64,000 nt of DNA, from the NCBI RefSeq assembly GCF_900108085.1, contig NZ_FNVR01000008.1, positions 1-64,000 of the forward strand, read 5' to 3'. The stretch is from Algoriphagus boritolerans DSM 17298 = JCM 18970. GTDB taxonomy: Bacteria; Bacteroidota; Bacteroidia; Cytophagales; Cyclobacteriaceae. The position numbers were made by a program, and so were the translations under genes. The notes beneath the pieces are model-generated. The model saw only the letters and a list, made by a program, of their open reading frames with translations. It did no database searches and was not told the DNA's origin. Shown in pieces: positions 9,269 through 17,884 of this stretch; within the stretch, counting starts at the first letter, position 1, and each line of letters begins with the position of its first letter.

Positions 9269-9874
9269 TTGAATTATACTAAACCAATTATCCATACAGT
9301 GAAATATCGTATCCTTTTTATTCTCGTTTTTCTACCATTCCTGGGTTTTTCACAAGAAAGAGGTGTGGGAATCCGCTTGGGAGAACCCTTTTCAATTACT
9401 TACAAAGACTTCTTGGAGGATTATTTGTCCTACGAAGTAATGGTCGGTAGTGGGGGTGTAAATGGTTCCAACTATTACCAGCGATCTTTTGAAAATAACC
9501 CTCCTAATTCCAATGCATTTTACCTTTCACACGCAGCATCCCGAGGCGTAAATCTGAATTTCAGAATGGCATTGCATGAGGATATTACCGATACATTTGA
9601 GATCACAGAAGGATACTTATTGGGTTATGCAGGCGCTGGAGTTCAATTGAGGACAACCCGAGTGAATTATGCCTATCAGCCCGGTTTACAAACTGTTGTA
9701 TTAACCGAGGAAAGGACCAATTTGGACATCGGCCCGGAAGCATTTGCAGGAGCTGAATACTATTTTGACGAAACACCCATCAGCGTATTCGTGGAAGTTG
9801 GGATGTTTTTGGAATTGATTGATCGCATCAATGTGAAGGGCCAAGGGGGAATAGGAGTTCGATACCTTTTCTAA
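9269..9874 (+). CDS. predicted outer-membrane beta-barrel protein
   Basis: About 200 residues. An N-terminal hydrophobic signal (KYRILFILVFLPFLGFSQ) is followed by alternating beta-strand-like segments with a barrel-like end (GQGGIGVRYLF). The first in-frame start is TTG (9269); a GTG at 9299 would place the start directly before the signal peptide and is equally credible. It begins 4 bp after the ABC transporter stop and runs into the next gene with a 3-bp gap, so it belongs to the truA-ABC transcript. No specific family is recognised. Confidence 0.65.
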   Translation: MNYTKPIIHTVKYRILFILVFLPFLGFSQERGVGIRLGEPFSITYKDFLEDYLSYEVMVGSGGVNGSNYYQRSFENNPPNSNAFYLSHAASRGVNLNFRMALHEDITDTFEITEGYLLGYAGAGVQLRTTRVNYAYQPGLQTVVLTEERTNLDIGPEAFAGAEYYFDETPISVFVEVGMFLELIDRINVKGQGGIGVRYLF

Positions 9875-9877
9875 AGA

Positions 9878-10390
9878 ATGAAAAAAATCGGGATTTTAGT
9901 TGCCATTTCATTGGTTATCCTATCCGTGGGTTTTGTTATTTATGACCGACTCGGAGGGAATAACCCTGTCGGAATTGAACTAATAGAGGCTCAACCTCCG
10001 ACCCTTTCCGGGAAAACATTTAAGGGACAACCCCAGAATCCAGAATTGGGGAAGACTTTTCAGTCGATCGAAACCCTCTTATCTCTTCATCCAGGAAAAA
10101 AAATCCATACCATTTATTTTCAAGAACCAGGAGGGAAATTAGATACCTTGGAAGTATTTGTGGGATTGGACTTACCATTTGCCCCTTCAGATTTAGAGAC
10201 GATGGCTTTTTCGGAATCTAGGTATCTATTGGCTACAATCCAAGGAAATAAATGGGTGATGCCAAGTCCAAACAGCATAAAGGAATTGCTCCAAAAGGAA
10301 GCTCAATCCAAAAACCTTGAACTTTCTGGGATTTTTATTGACAGAATCACAAGCGAATCAGAAGTGCAGGTGATAGCACCAGTCAAGTAA
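9878..10390 (+). CDS. hypothetical membrane-anchored protein
   Basis: A 170-residue protein with one N-terminal membrane anchor (IGILVAISLVILSVGFVIY) and an exported remainder without recognisable motifs. It lies 3 bp after the upstream barrel-protein gene, so the two are probably translated from the same message. The C-terminal part is mixed alpha/beta in character (SIETLLSLHPGKKIHTIYFQ). I do not recognise a family. Confidence 0.6.
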   Translation: MKKIGILVAISLVILSVGFVIYDRLGGNNPVGIELIEAQPPTLSGKTFKGQPQNPELGKTFQSIETLLSLHPGKKIHTIYFQEPGGKLDTLEVFVGLDLPFAPSDLETMAFSESRYLLATIQGNKWVMPSPNSIKELLQKEAQSKNLELSGIFIDRITSESEVQVIAPVK

Positions 10391-10464
10391 CCAAACCATT
10401 TGAGATTTTTTTGTGAACCTTGGCATGAAACCTGCCGTGAAAGATGAAAACATAACATAAAAGC

Positions 10465-11025
10465 ATGCGAAAACTTACATCGATTTTTGGCTTGGCCGTA
10501 TTAATGGCATTCCAAGCGTGTGAAGGGCCTGAAGGTCCGCAAGGCCCTCAGGGTCCTCAGGGTCCACAAGGAATTCAAGGTGTACCCGGTACTCCGGGAG
10601 TGAACATCGTCGGAACGACTTATGAAGCGGCAGTTGATTTCACGGCAGAAGAGGGATGGGAAGTCATCCTTGAATTTCCCGAGGAATTGGCAGAAAGTGA
10701 TGTAGTCTTAACCTACATCCTCTGGGATGAAGTGGAAGAGAAACCCATCTGGAGAGCAGTTCCACAAACCATCTTTTTCCCTGAAGGACCTTTGGTCTAC
10801 AATTTTGATTTCACACAGGTGGATATTCGACTTTTTCTTGAAGGAAACATCGATTTCGCAAGTCTTGATGATATTTGGACGCTAGAGCAAGTATTCCGAA
10901 TTGTGGTTGTCCCTTCCAATTTTCCAGATGCAAAAATCGATTGGACCAACTATGAGGCTGTGACCCAAATGCTGGGAATTACTGATTCGGATTTTCAAAA
11001 AATCGAAGTCAAAAAGAAAAACTAA
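10465..11025 (+). CDS. lipoprotein with short collagen-like repeat
   Basis: A 186-residue protein with a type II signal peptide (AVLMAFQAC, lipobox Cys19). Directly after the Cys come about eight collagen-like Gly-X-Y triplets (GPEGPQGPQGPQGPQG continuing through GIQGVPGTPG). The remaining ~140 residues form an acidic, beta-rich domain without known motifs. Such Bacteroidota lipoproteins use the triplet stretch as a stalk or spacer; this role is inferred. A separate promoter is likely in the 74 bp upstream, and a hairpin follows the gene. Confidence 0.8.
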   Translation: MRKLTSIFGLAVLMAFQACEGPEGPQGPQGPQGPQGIQGVPGTPGVNIVGTTYEAAVDFTAEEGWEVILEFPEELAESDVVLTYILWDEVEEKPIWRAVPQTIFFPEGPLVYNFDFTQVDIRLFLEGNIDFASLDDIWTLEQVFRIVVVPSNFPDAKIDWTNYEAVTQMLGITDSDFQKIEVKKKN

Positions 11026-11047
11026 AAGTAAACCAACTCATACTACC

Positions 11048-11079
11048 GCACAGTCAGGGAAACCAGGCTGTGCTTTTTT
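11048..11079 (+). terminator. rho-independent terminator
   Basis: GCACAG / CTGTGC stem, possibly extended with imperfect pairs inside, followed by TTTTTTA. It lies 20 bp after the collagen-like lipoprotein gene. Confidence 0.7.
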
Positions 11080-11127
11080 ATTTTTCCTCAATCCCTTCCG
11101 ATTTAATTTGGTCCTTATCTTTGCGGC

Positions 11128-12153
11128 ATGCAACTCAAAAACGATCTGCTACTCCGGGCAGCAAGAGGGGAAAAGACAGAGCGAACGCCAGTTTGGCTCA
11201 TGCGGCAAGCGGGCAGAATTTTGGCTGAATACCGTGCTGTCCGTGATTCCGTCAGTGGATTTATCGAACTCGCCCAAACACCGGAGCTCGCAGCAGAAGT
11301 GACCATCCAGCCTGTTGACATCCTGGATGTGGATGCAGCGATCATCTTTTCAGACATTTTGGTAGTCCCTGAAGCGATGGGATTGCCCTATGAGATGGTC
11401 GAAAAACGGGGCCCTTGGTTTCCCCAACCTGTCAGAAGCCATTCCGATCTAAAAAAATTACGGGTTGCTGATGGTGAAAACGATTTGAAATATGTCCTCG
11501 ATGCGATTCAAATCACCAAAAAAGCATTGAATGGAAGAGTTCCGCTCATCGGTTTTGCAGGAGCTCCTTGGACAATATTCGCCTACATGGTGGAAGGAAG
11601 CGGAAGCAAGACTTTCTCCAAATCTCGGGAGATGCTTTATCGCGATCCGGTCTTTTCTCACAAACTGCTTCAACTCATCACCGACTCCACGATTAATTAC
11701 TTCAAAGCACAAATTCGCGCCGGAGCAGATTTAGTGCAGCTTTTTGACAGCTGGGCGGGGATTTTGGGGCCCAAGCAATACACGGAATTCTCGCTGAACT
11801 ATATCTCTCAAATCTGTGACGCCATCACTGAAGTCCCGGTTACGGTCTTTGCCAAAGGTGCATTTTTCGCCAGAGAAGAAATGGGGCAACTCAATTGTCA
11901 AACGATCGGATTGGATTGGAATATGGGAATCGCAGAATCAAGAAAACTGATCGGATCCTCCAAAACGCTGCAAGGCAATCTTGACCCTGCTGCACTCTAT
12001 GGCAATCCAGACCAAGTGCGTGCTGCGACGATCGAAATGATGGAACAGTTCCGAGGCTCAAGACACGTTGCCAACCTTGGTCATGGAGTTTATCCGGATA
12101 TTGATCCGGAGATGGTCAAGGTGTTTATTCAAACGGTAAAAGAATTTAAGTGA
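11128..12153 (+). CDS. hemE: uroporphyrinogen decarboxylase
   Basis: A 341-residue enzyme with the HemE N-terminal signature ([18 protein letters not shown]) that binds substrate carboxylates through Arg. Further conserved blocks are [35 protein letters not shown] and GNLDPAALY. It removes four carboxyl groups from uroporphyrinogen III to give coproporphyrinogen III in haem synthesis. hemB lies 7.5 kb downstream on the other strand, so haem genes are dispersed here. Single-gene unit with a hairpin after it. Confidence 0.96.
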   Translation: MQLKNDLLLRAARGEKTERTPVWLMRQAGRILAEYRAVRDSVSGFIELAQTPELAAEVTIQPVDILDVDAAIIFSDILVVPEAMGLPYEMVEKRGPWFPQPVRSHSDLKKLRVADGENDLKYVLDAIQITKKALNGRVPLIGFAGAPWTIFAYMVEGSGSKTFSKSREMLYRDPVFSHKLLQLITDSTINYFKAQIRAGADLVQLFDSWAGILGPKQYTEFSLNYISQICDAITEVPVTVFAKGAFFAREEMGQLNCQTIGLDWNMGIAESRKLIGSSKTLQGNLDPAALYGNPDQVRAATIEMMEQFRGSRHVANLGHGVYPDIDPEMVKVFIQTVKEFK

Positions 12154-12176
12154 TTTAGAATCCTGAAATTCAAACA

Positions 12177-12208
12177 AGCTCTCCAATTTAATTCAGGATA
12201 GCTTTTTT
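12177..12208 (+). terminator. probable terminator after hemE
   Basis: Imperfect hairpin AGCT-c-TCC / GGA-t-AGCT followed by TTTTTT. It lies about 25 bp after the hemE stop. Confidence 0.5.
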
Positions 12209-12237
12209 GCTTTTTAGACCACTTTCTAAAAGTAGAA

Positions 12238-13047
12238 TCAATCTAGAGGAGTAATCAAATCGCCGACTTTGATTTTGCCTGAATGAAGTGCTACAACATT
12301 CTGCCCAAAGTACACTTTACCATTTAGGGTTCGGTAAGAGGACAGCGTTTTCAGTGGTTCTTTTCCCTTTATTCCTGATGTTTGATCCACGGTGATCATC
12401 ACGCATCTGGCACATGGCTTTACAATCTGAAATTCAAGCTGACCAATTTTAATCTTACTAAGTGAATCCTCCAAAAATGGCGTCCCGCCTGTAAACACAA
12501 TATTTGGTCTAAATCGGTCCATCGGAACGGGTAATTCCAAGCGAGAATTCAAGTCATTCAGTGATTCTTGGCCAATCAGCAAATAAGGCATTCCATCTGC
12601 GAAGCTGACCGATTCGCCATTGACGGCGTAGCGGGGATCTACTTTCCGGTGAGACTTCTCAGGCATGGTCACCAACTTTACTTCCTTACCTATAATTTCA
12701 GAAAACCATTGGTTAATTTCTGGATGAACCACTTTCCCCACCACCTGATCGTCCCAAACGGTGACTGTCAACTCCGGACCCGAGGCCAAATCAATCGGAA
12801 TTTGGATGGATTTATCTTTTTTAATTTTATGAAAAACCAACAACTCATTTTCACCTAATTCGACGGATAATAGTGCCAATTGCGGGTAAACACGCTGCGA
12901 AATGAAAAGACCTGTCTCATCCACCAACATCCATCTCCGGTCAAATTGAAAGCCCTTTTCCTCCACTACCGCCTCTGAAACCCGAATACCACCCAACGAT
13001 TTGATTGGGTAAATAAAAATATCCTGAACTACCAGCGTATTTTCCAT
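12238..13047 (-). CDS. MOSC-domain protein (YcbX/mARC-like)
   Basis: A 269-residue protein. The N-terminal MOSC beta-barrel domain includes DIFIYPIKSLGGIRVSEA and GFQFDRRWMLVDETGLFISQR. The C-terminal MOSC domain has the conserved cysteine in VKPCARCVMITVDQ. MOSC proteins bind molybdenum cofactor and carry out sulfur transfer or, in YcbX/mARC, reduction of N-hydroxylated compounds with an iron-sulfur partner. No ferredoxin-like domain is fused here. It sits downstream of a tiny membrane-protein gene on the same strand. Confidence 0.88.
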   Translation of the reverse strand: MENTLVVQDIFIYPIKSLGGIRVSEAVVEEKGFQFDRRWMLVDETGLFISQRVYPQLALLSVELGENELLVFHKIKKDKSIQIPIDLASGPELTVTVWDDQVVGKVVHPEINQWFSEIIGKEVKLVTMPEKSHRKVDPRYAVNGESVSFADGMPYLLIGQESLNDLNSRLELPVPMDRFRPNIVFTGGTPFLEDSLSKIKIGQLEFQIVKPCARCVMITVDQTSGIKGKEPLKTLSSYRTLNGKVYFGQNVVALHSGKIKVGDLITPLD

Positions 13048-13079
13048 TGATCAAAAATAGAACAATTCAAGCTGTAGAT

Positions 13080-13244
13080 TCAACCCACCAAGAAGAATTT
13101 CCCTGAAGTTACAGCTTTCAAGATTGTCCAGATACTCTGAGATACTTCAAAATACCGAGAACCATATATTACTGTCAAACCCAGCAGGATGACAAAAAAC
13201 CATTTGGTTCGTTCTCGATTTTGGTTGGAATAAAAAAGTCGCAT
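13080..13244 (-). CDS. small single-span membrane protein (54 aa), unannotated size class
   Basis: Minus-strand frame from ATG at 13244 to TGA at 13080, starting MRLFYSNQNRERTKW. A basic N-terminus is followed by one hydrophobic helix (FFVILLGLTVIYG), then an amphipathic tail rich in Ser, Thr and Lys. It ends 32 bp before the MOSC gene on the same strand, so the two may form a transcript. Positive-inside charge distribution supports a real membrane peptide. No family is recognised and the frame could be chance. Confidence 0.45.
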   Translation of the reverse strand: MRLFYSNQNRERTKWFFVILLGLTVIYGSRYFEVSQSIWTILKAVTSGKFFLVG

Positions 13245-13368
13245 CGATTAGAAGATGCCTGAAGCCTCGAGAAGGTTGCACATGGGTTTAGAATTTCAAA
13301 AGTCTGCCAAAATCAGTACAGCTTTTTTTTCGAAAAGTGACAATTCGATTTTTATCGGGGAAAATGAA

Positions 13369-13393
13369 TGGCAGTTTGACTGACAATCTGACA
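13369..13393 (+). promoter_or_regulatory. TGNCA-type repeat array upstream of dnaK
   Basis: TGGCA-GTT-TGAC followed by TGACA-ATC-TGACA: three or four copies of a TGNCA pentamer, two of them separated by 3 bp. The array lies about 85 bp before the dnaK start, where a heat-shock operator or promoter element would be expected. The repeat is seen directly; its role is inferred. Confidence 0.4.
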
Positions 13394-13477
13394 CCAAACA
13401 GATGAATTTCTTGGGTGGCACAACCCTTGAAGAAAAAGGAATGAACATTTAATGCAACTATCTAAATCTATATAATC

Positions 13478-15388
13478 ATGGGAAAAATTATAGGCATTGA
13501 CTTGGGTACCACCAACTCCTGCGTAGCCGTAATGGAGGGTAACGAGCCTGTAGTCATCCAAAACAGCGAAGGAAGAAGAACCACCCCTTCAATCGTGGCT
13601 TTTCTTGACAACGGAAACGGTGAGCGAAAAGTAGGTGATCCGGCCAAACGTCAGGCGATCACCAACCCGGCGAACACTATTTCTTCAGTAAAAAGATTCA
13701 TGGGAAAGAAATTCTCTGAGGTTTCTGAAGAGAAAAAACACGCATCTTATAAAGTAGAGCAGGGAACAAATGACACTGTCGTCATCAAAATCGGAGACAG
13801 ATCCTACACTCCTCAAGAAATTTCTGCTATGATTCTTCAAAAAATGAAGAGCACTGCCGAAGACTTCTTGGGACAAACAGTAACTGAAGCCGTCATCACA
13901 GTACCTGCGTATTTCAATGACGCAGAACGTCAGGCAACCAAAGAAGCCGGACAAATCGCAGGTCTTGAAGTGAAGCGAATCATCAACGAACCAACAGCAG
14001 CAGCATTGGCTTACGGGATGGACAAGAAGCATCAGGACATGAAAATCGCCGTGTATGACCTAGGAGGTGGAACATTCGATATTTCGATTTTGGAATTAGG
14101 TGATGGTGTATTCGAAGTAAAATCTACCAATGGTGACGTACACTTAGGAGGAGATGACTTTGACCAGGTGATCATCGACTGGTTGGCCAACGAATTTCAA
14201 AAAGAAGAGCAAATCGATCTGAGAAAAGATCCGATGGCACTTCAGCGTCTGAAAGAAGCTGCTGAAAAAGCTAAAATCGAGCTTTCCAGTTCTGCTTCTA
14301 CTGAAATCAACCTTCCGTACATTACTGCTACCCAAACTGGACCAAAGCACTTGGTAAAACAGTTGAGCAGAGCAAAGTTTGAGCAACTTTCCGAATCTTT
14401 GGTAAAAAGATCTATGGATCCTTGCATCAAAGCACTGAAAGATGCAGGCATGACTGCAGCTGACATAGACGAAGTAATCTTGGTGGGTGGTTCTACCCGA
14501 ATCCCAAAAATCCAGGAAGAAGTTGAGAAATTCTTTGGCAAGAAGCCTTCTAAAGGCGTAAACCCTGACGAAGTAGTTGCGATCGGAGCTGCTATTCAGG
14601 GTGGTGTATTGACCGGTGAAGTGAAGGATGTCCTTCTTTTGGATGTGACTCCACTTTCCTTGGGTATCGAAACCATGGGCGGTGTATTCACCAAGCTAAT
14701 CGAATCCAATACCACGATTCCTACTAAGAAATCCGAAGTATTCTCTACAGCGGTTGACAATCAGCCTGCGGTTGATATCCATGTGCTACAGGGGGAAAGA
14801 CCGTTGGCAAAGGATAACAGATCGATTGGGAGATTCCAGCTTACCGATATTCCGCCAGCTCCAAGAGGCGTGCCGCAGATTGAAGTTACCTTTGACATCG
14901 ATGCGAATGGTATCTTGAACGTATCCGCAAAAGATAAAGGAACAGGTAAGGAACAAAAGATCAAGATCGAAGCTTCTTCAGGACTTTCTCAGGATGACAT
15001 CGAGCGTATGAAGCGTGAGGCTGAAGCCAACGCCTCTTCTGATAAGGCCGAAAAGGAGAAAATTGAGAAGTTAAATCAAGCTGACAGTTTGATCTTCCAA
15101 ACCGAAAAGCAACTGAAAGAATATGGTGATAAGCTTTCCGACGGAAATAAGGCAAACATCAGTTCAGCTTTGGAAGCTTTGAAATCAGCACACGGATCCA
15201 AAAACATCGAAGGCGTGGATGCTGCCATGGAAAACCTGAACAAAGCTTGGGAAGGTGCTTCTCAGGAAATGTACAATGCTACTCAAGGAGCAGCTCAACC
15301 AGGTCCTGATGCAGGCGCCGGAGAAAGCAGTGCGTCAGACGGAGTATCAGATGTAGACTACGAAGAAGTAAGCGAGGATAAAAAATAA
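13478..15388 (+). CDS. dnaK: molecular chaperone DnaK (Hsp70)
   Basis: A 636-residue Hsp70 starting [18 protein letters not shown] (phosphate-1 loop). It has the signatures [15 protein letters not shown] and [17 protein letters not shown], the linker [19 protein letters not shown], the beta-sandwich substrate domain and a helical lid ending in an acidic tail ([11 protein letters not shown]). It folds and protects proteins with DnaJ and GrpE, neither of which is encoded nearby. It is monocistronic: about 430 bp upstream hold a possible heat-shock element, and a strong terminator follows. Confidence 0.98.
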   Translation: MGKIIGIDLGTTNSCVAVMEGNEPVVIQNSEGRRTTPSIVAFLDNGNGERKVGDPAKRQAITNPANTISSVKRFMGKKFSEVSEEKKHASYKVEQGTNDTVVIKIGDRSYTPQEISAMILQKMKSTAEDFLGQTVTEAVITVPAYFNDAERQATKEAGQIAGLEVKRIINEPTAAALAYGMDKKHQDMKIAVYDLGGGTFDISILELGDGVFEVKSTNGDVHLGGDDFDQVIIDWLANEFQKEEQIDLRKDPMALQRLKEAAEKAKIELSSSASTEINLPYITATQTGPKHLVKQLSRAKFEQLSESLVKRSMDPCIKALKDAGMTAADIDEVILVGGSTRIPKIQEEVEKFFGKKPSKGVNPDEVVAIGAAIQGGVLTGEVKDVLLLDVTPLSLGIETMGGVFTKLIESNTTIPTKKSEVFSTAVDNQPAVDIHVLQGERPLAKDNRSIGRFQLTDIPPAPRGVPQIEVTFDIDANGILNVSAKDKGTGKEQKIKIEASSGLSQDDIERMKREAEANASSDKAEKEKIEKLNQADSLIFQTEKQLKEYGDKLSDGNKANISSALEALKSAHGSKNIEGVDAAMENLNKAWEGASQEMYNATQGAAQPGPDAGAGESSASDGVSDVDYEEVSEDKK

Positions 15389-15444
15389 TCCAAGCCTGAA
15401 CATTAGAGCGGTATCCTTTTTTCGACAAGTGCCGCCTTTTATTA

Positions 15445-15490
15445 AGAGCCAAGAATCAAGATCTTTGCATCAAGACTCTTGGCTCTTATT
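15445..15490 (+). terminator. terminator of dnaK
   Basis: Perfect 10-bp stem AGAGCCAAGA / TCTTGGCTCT with a ~22-nt partly pairing loop, then TATTTCTT. Confidence 0.75.
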
Positions 15491-15513
15491 TCTTCATTCC
15501 AATTAACACTAAC

Positions 15514-15888
15514 ATGCAACTGACAGCCGAAAATAAATTGAAGAAATTGATCGTGGTAGGGGATCGGGTTTTGATCCGGTTGAAGAAGCCAAATGAAAAA
15601 ACAGGCTCAGGTCTATATCTTCCACCTGGTGTTCAGGAAAAGGAAAAAGTTCAGCAAGGCTACATCATCAAAGCCGGTCCTGGTTATCCGATCCCGATGC
15701 CAGTAGAGGATAGCGAACCCTGGATGGATCAGGAGGAAAAAGTAAAATATGTTCCGCTCCAGGCAAAGGAAGGAGATTTGGCAATTTTTCTCCTGAATGG
15801 GGCACACGAAGTAATTTATGAAGGAGAAAAATATTTCATAGTTTCTCAAGGAGCGATTTTGATGCTGGAAAGAGAGACTGAATTATAA
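15514..15888 (+). CDS. GroES-like co-chaperone (Cpn10 family)
   Basis: A 124-residue protein resembling GroES: VVGDRVLIRLKKPNEKTGSGLYLP at the N-terminus matches the Cpn10 signature, and VIYEGEKYFIVSQGAIL matches its C-terminal strand. An insert of about 30 residues replaces the mobile-loop/roof region (KAGPGYPIPMPVEDSEPW), and no groL follows. It is therefore a stand-alone GroES paralogue, a type found in Bacteroidota, rather than the main groES. Whether it binds GroEL is unknown. It follows dnaK with its own terminator in between. Confidence 0.75.
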   Translation: MQLTAENKLKKLIVVGDRVLIRLKKPNEKTGSGLYLPPGVQEKEKVQQGYIIKAGPGYPIPMPVEDSEPWMDQEEKVKYVPLQAKEGDLAIFLLNGAHEVIYEGEKYFIVSQGAILMLERETEL

Positions 15889-15895
15889 AAAATAA

Positions 15896-15918
15896 AGCCC
15901 GGATGACCGGGCTTTTAA
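15896..15918. terminator. bidirectional terminator
   Basis: AGCCCGG-atga-CCGGGCT, a perfect 7-bp stem with A-rich left and T-rich right flanks. It lies between the convergent GroES-like gene and the small secreted-protein gene. Confidence 0.85.
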
Positions 15919-15921
15919 ATT

Positions 15922-16284
15922 TTAGTGAAACCAACCTTTTTTAGGTCTCATAGATTTTGGTTCTTCATAGACTGCCTTTGAGTCAACTTTTGAAGTCTTC
16001 TTGTCCCAAGGATTGTTGTTTTTGGCTTGAATCCCTTTTGGATTATCGATGGTGTCTCGGAAACCTACGGTTACTTTTTTTGCCGATCGGGCCATCCAGA
16101 CTTCTGTATTCTTAGCGACAGGTCCTTGCAGACTTGCTGGGCTGGATTCATGAAGCAAAGTAATTCTAGGCCCTTGAACTTTTCCTACAGGTGCATTCTT
16201 AAACTTAGGTCCCATCAATATTTCCTGGGAAAACGTCATTGTAGAAATAGCAAAGGCAAAGATAAACAGGGTCAACTTTTTCAT
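15922..16284 (-). CDS. small secreted hypothetical protein
   Basis: A 120-residue protein with a clear signal peptide (KKLTLFIFAFAISTMTFSQ). The basic mature region (about 100 residues) is rich in Lys, Pro and Ala and has no cysteines or recognised motifs. The gene stands alone, converging on the GroES-like gene. An AT-rich 295-bp gap on its far side probably holds its promoter. No family recognised. Confidence 0.65.
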   Translation of the reverse strand: MKKLTLFIFAFAISTMTFSQEILMGPKFKNAPVGKVQGPRITLLHESSPASLQGPVAKNTEVWMARSAKKVTVGFRDTIDNPKGIQAKNNNPWDKKTSKVDSKAVYEEPKSMRPKKGWFH

Positions 16285-16511
16285 ATCTGTACATTTGGGT
16301 TAGCACAAAACTATACAGAAAATTGAAATCAAAGGTTACAAAAATCAGTTGATCTGGATCAAAAGGACACCCTAAAAACAAATATTATTCTAAATATCAT
16401 AAAATCACGAGTTTAAACAGTATTTAATTTTGAACCTAAAAATATGAAAAAATCCAATTTTCGGAAAAATCCTGTCTTGAAAGCAACTGATTTTTCTAAG
16501 ATTAGCTGTAA

Positions 16512-16542
16512 AAATAAAAAACCGAGGTGAAATTCACCCCGG
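16512..16542 (-). terminator. terminator of the porin gene
   Basis: On the minus strand CCGGGGTGAA-ttt-CACCTCGG is followed by TTTTTTATTTTT. Near-perfect stem with one G.T pair. Confidence 0.8.
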
Positions 16543-16580
16543 CTTTAAATTAACAATAGACCCTGTTTAAATTTTCAAAA

Positions 16581-17765
16581 TTAGAAGGCAAAAACTGCTG
16601 CCAAAAGAAATGACGCCAAGCCCTTGCTTCCATTTAGATCTCTGTTTACAAAAAACTCTTCTTTCATACTGTCTACTCTTAGTTCAGGGATCAAGGTCAA
16701 GTTTCCTCCAACTTTGATATTTCCGGAAAGCGTAGCGGCAAAGACACTTCCTTCCCCACCTTCATCCGCAGGGCGATCTAGACCCACTACTCCATCAAGT
16801 CCTCCATTGAAGACACTGAAGTATTCTCCTCGAATACCAATCCCAAAAGTCTCTGAAGGTCTTGCCTGCAAATACCCTGCAAACCCATAAAACCCTGCTC
16901 CTTCACCAGCTAAGTCCTGGACATCTGAGCCTGTAAACACTTCACCTGAACTAGTGGTGTTATACGTGGTATTGATCCCTGCGTAGAATATATCGGATAG
17001 ATCAAAACCAGTTGTCAAATCTACCTGAAATGTTTTTCCCAATGAAGACTGATCGGTGATCAAGGTACCGTCATTTTCAAGTGTTCCATCCTGATCACCG
17101 TACACAAAATTCAAATAAGTACTACCCGCATCGGTAGAATATCCAAGCTGAGCCCCTAAAGTGTAGGTTCCATTCAGGTTAAACTCCGTCATATCAGTTG
17201 GATTCATTACCGCAGCAAGGAAAGAGAACTTGTCCGAAAGTTGGAAATTAGCTTTTAACCCGGTGTGAGAAAACGGTCCGTAAGAGAACATGTAGGAAGT
17301 CGAATAATTGAAGTTGGCAGTTGGCGAGATCACTTCGTAACCTAAGAAGGTATTGAAGTTACCCATCGTCAAGGTCACCTTGTCTGACACATTCCAATAG
17401 ACATACAATTGATTTAGGATTTGAGAGCTGCCAGCCATTCCACCTGCGTAGAGTGGAGATCCAAAGACAGCGTCTTCTCCTCTTGGACCGAATACCAAAT
17501 CGGCCACAGCACCTACTTTTTTACCTTCATAGGTAGCAATGATATTTGCCATGCCCAGCGAAAATCCTGGAAGGTTCCCAAAGGAAGAGGCTGGCGCTTG
17601 AAAATTCTCCCCTTTGTTGGGAGCATTAAGATTGGTTCGGAAATAGGCATCAATAGAGCCCGAAAGTGTCAGAGAACCTGTCTCTTCAGTAGTTTCTTCC
17701 TGAGCAAAAGCAACCTGGAAAGTGGATAAAACCACACATAGTATTAGTAGGAATAAGTTTTTCAT
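16581..17765 (-). CDS. outer-membrane porin-like beta-barrel protein
   Basis: A 394-residue protein with a signal peptide (FLLILCVVLSTFQVAFAQ), an acidic linker (EETTEETG), then a beta-barrel of repeated amphipathic strands ending in an aromatic residue (FLLAAVFAF). The strand SIDAYFRTNLNAP and the region ATYEGKKVGAVADLVFGPRGEDA resemble the BBP2 (OmpL-like) porin family of Bacteroidota. It lies 119 bp downstream of the ammonium transporter on the same strand. Passage of ammonium or small nitrogen compounds through the outer membrane is a reasonable guess from that pairing. Confidence 0.72.
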   Translation of the reverse strand: MKNLFLLILCVVLSTFQVAFAQEETTEETGSLTLSGSIDAYFRTNLNAPNKGENFQAPASSFGNLPGFSLGMANIIATYEGKKVGAVADLVFGPRGEDAVFGSPLYAGGMAGSSQILNQLYVYWNVSDKVTLTMGNFNTFLGYEVISPTANFNYSTSYMFSYGPFSHTGLKANFQLSDKFSFLAAVMNPTDMTEFNLNGTYTLGAQLGYSTDAGSTYLNFVYGDQDGTLENDGTLITDQSSLGKTFQVDLTTGFDLSDIFYAGINTTYNTTSSGEVFTGSDVQDLAGEGAGFYGFAGYLQARPSETFGIGIRGEYFSVFNGGLDGVVGLDRPADEGGEGSVFAATLSGNIKVGGNLTLIPELRVDSMKEEFFVNRDLNGSKGLASFLLAAVFAF

Positions 17766-17884
17766 TTTAATTTCGAATGTTGGTGAATGATAGAGTTGAC
17801 CAATAGATCCCTGATCTGGCTGAAAGAGAGTCGCGTTTTTTTCTCCAGATAGGGGTCTTTTTTTTAATTTATTTATAGGGGGAA

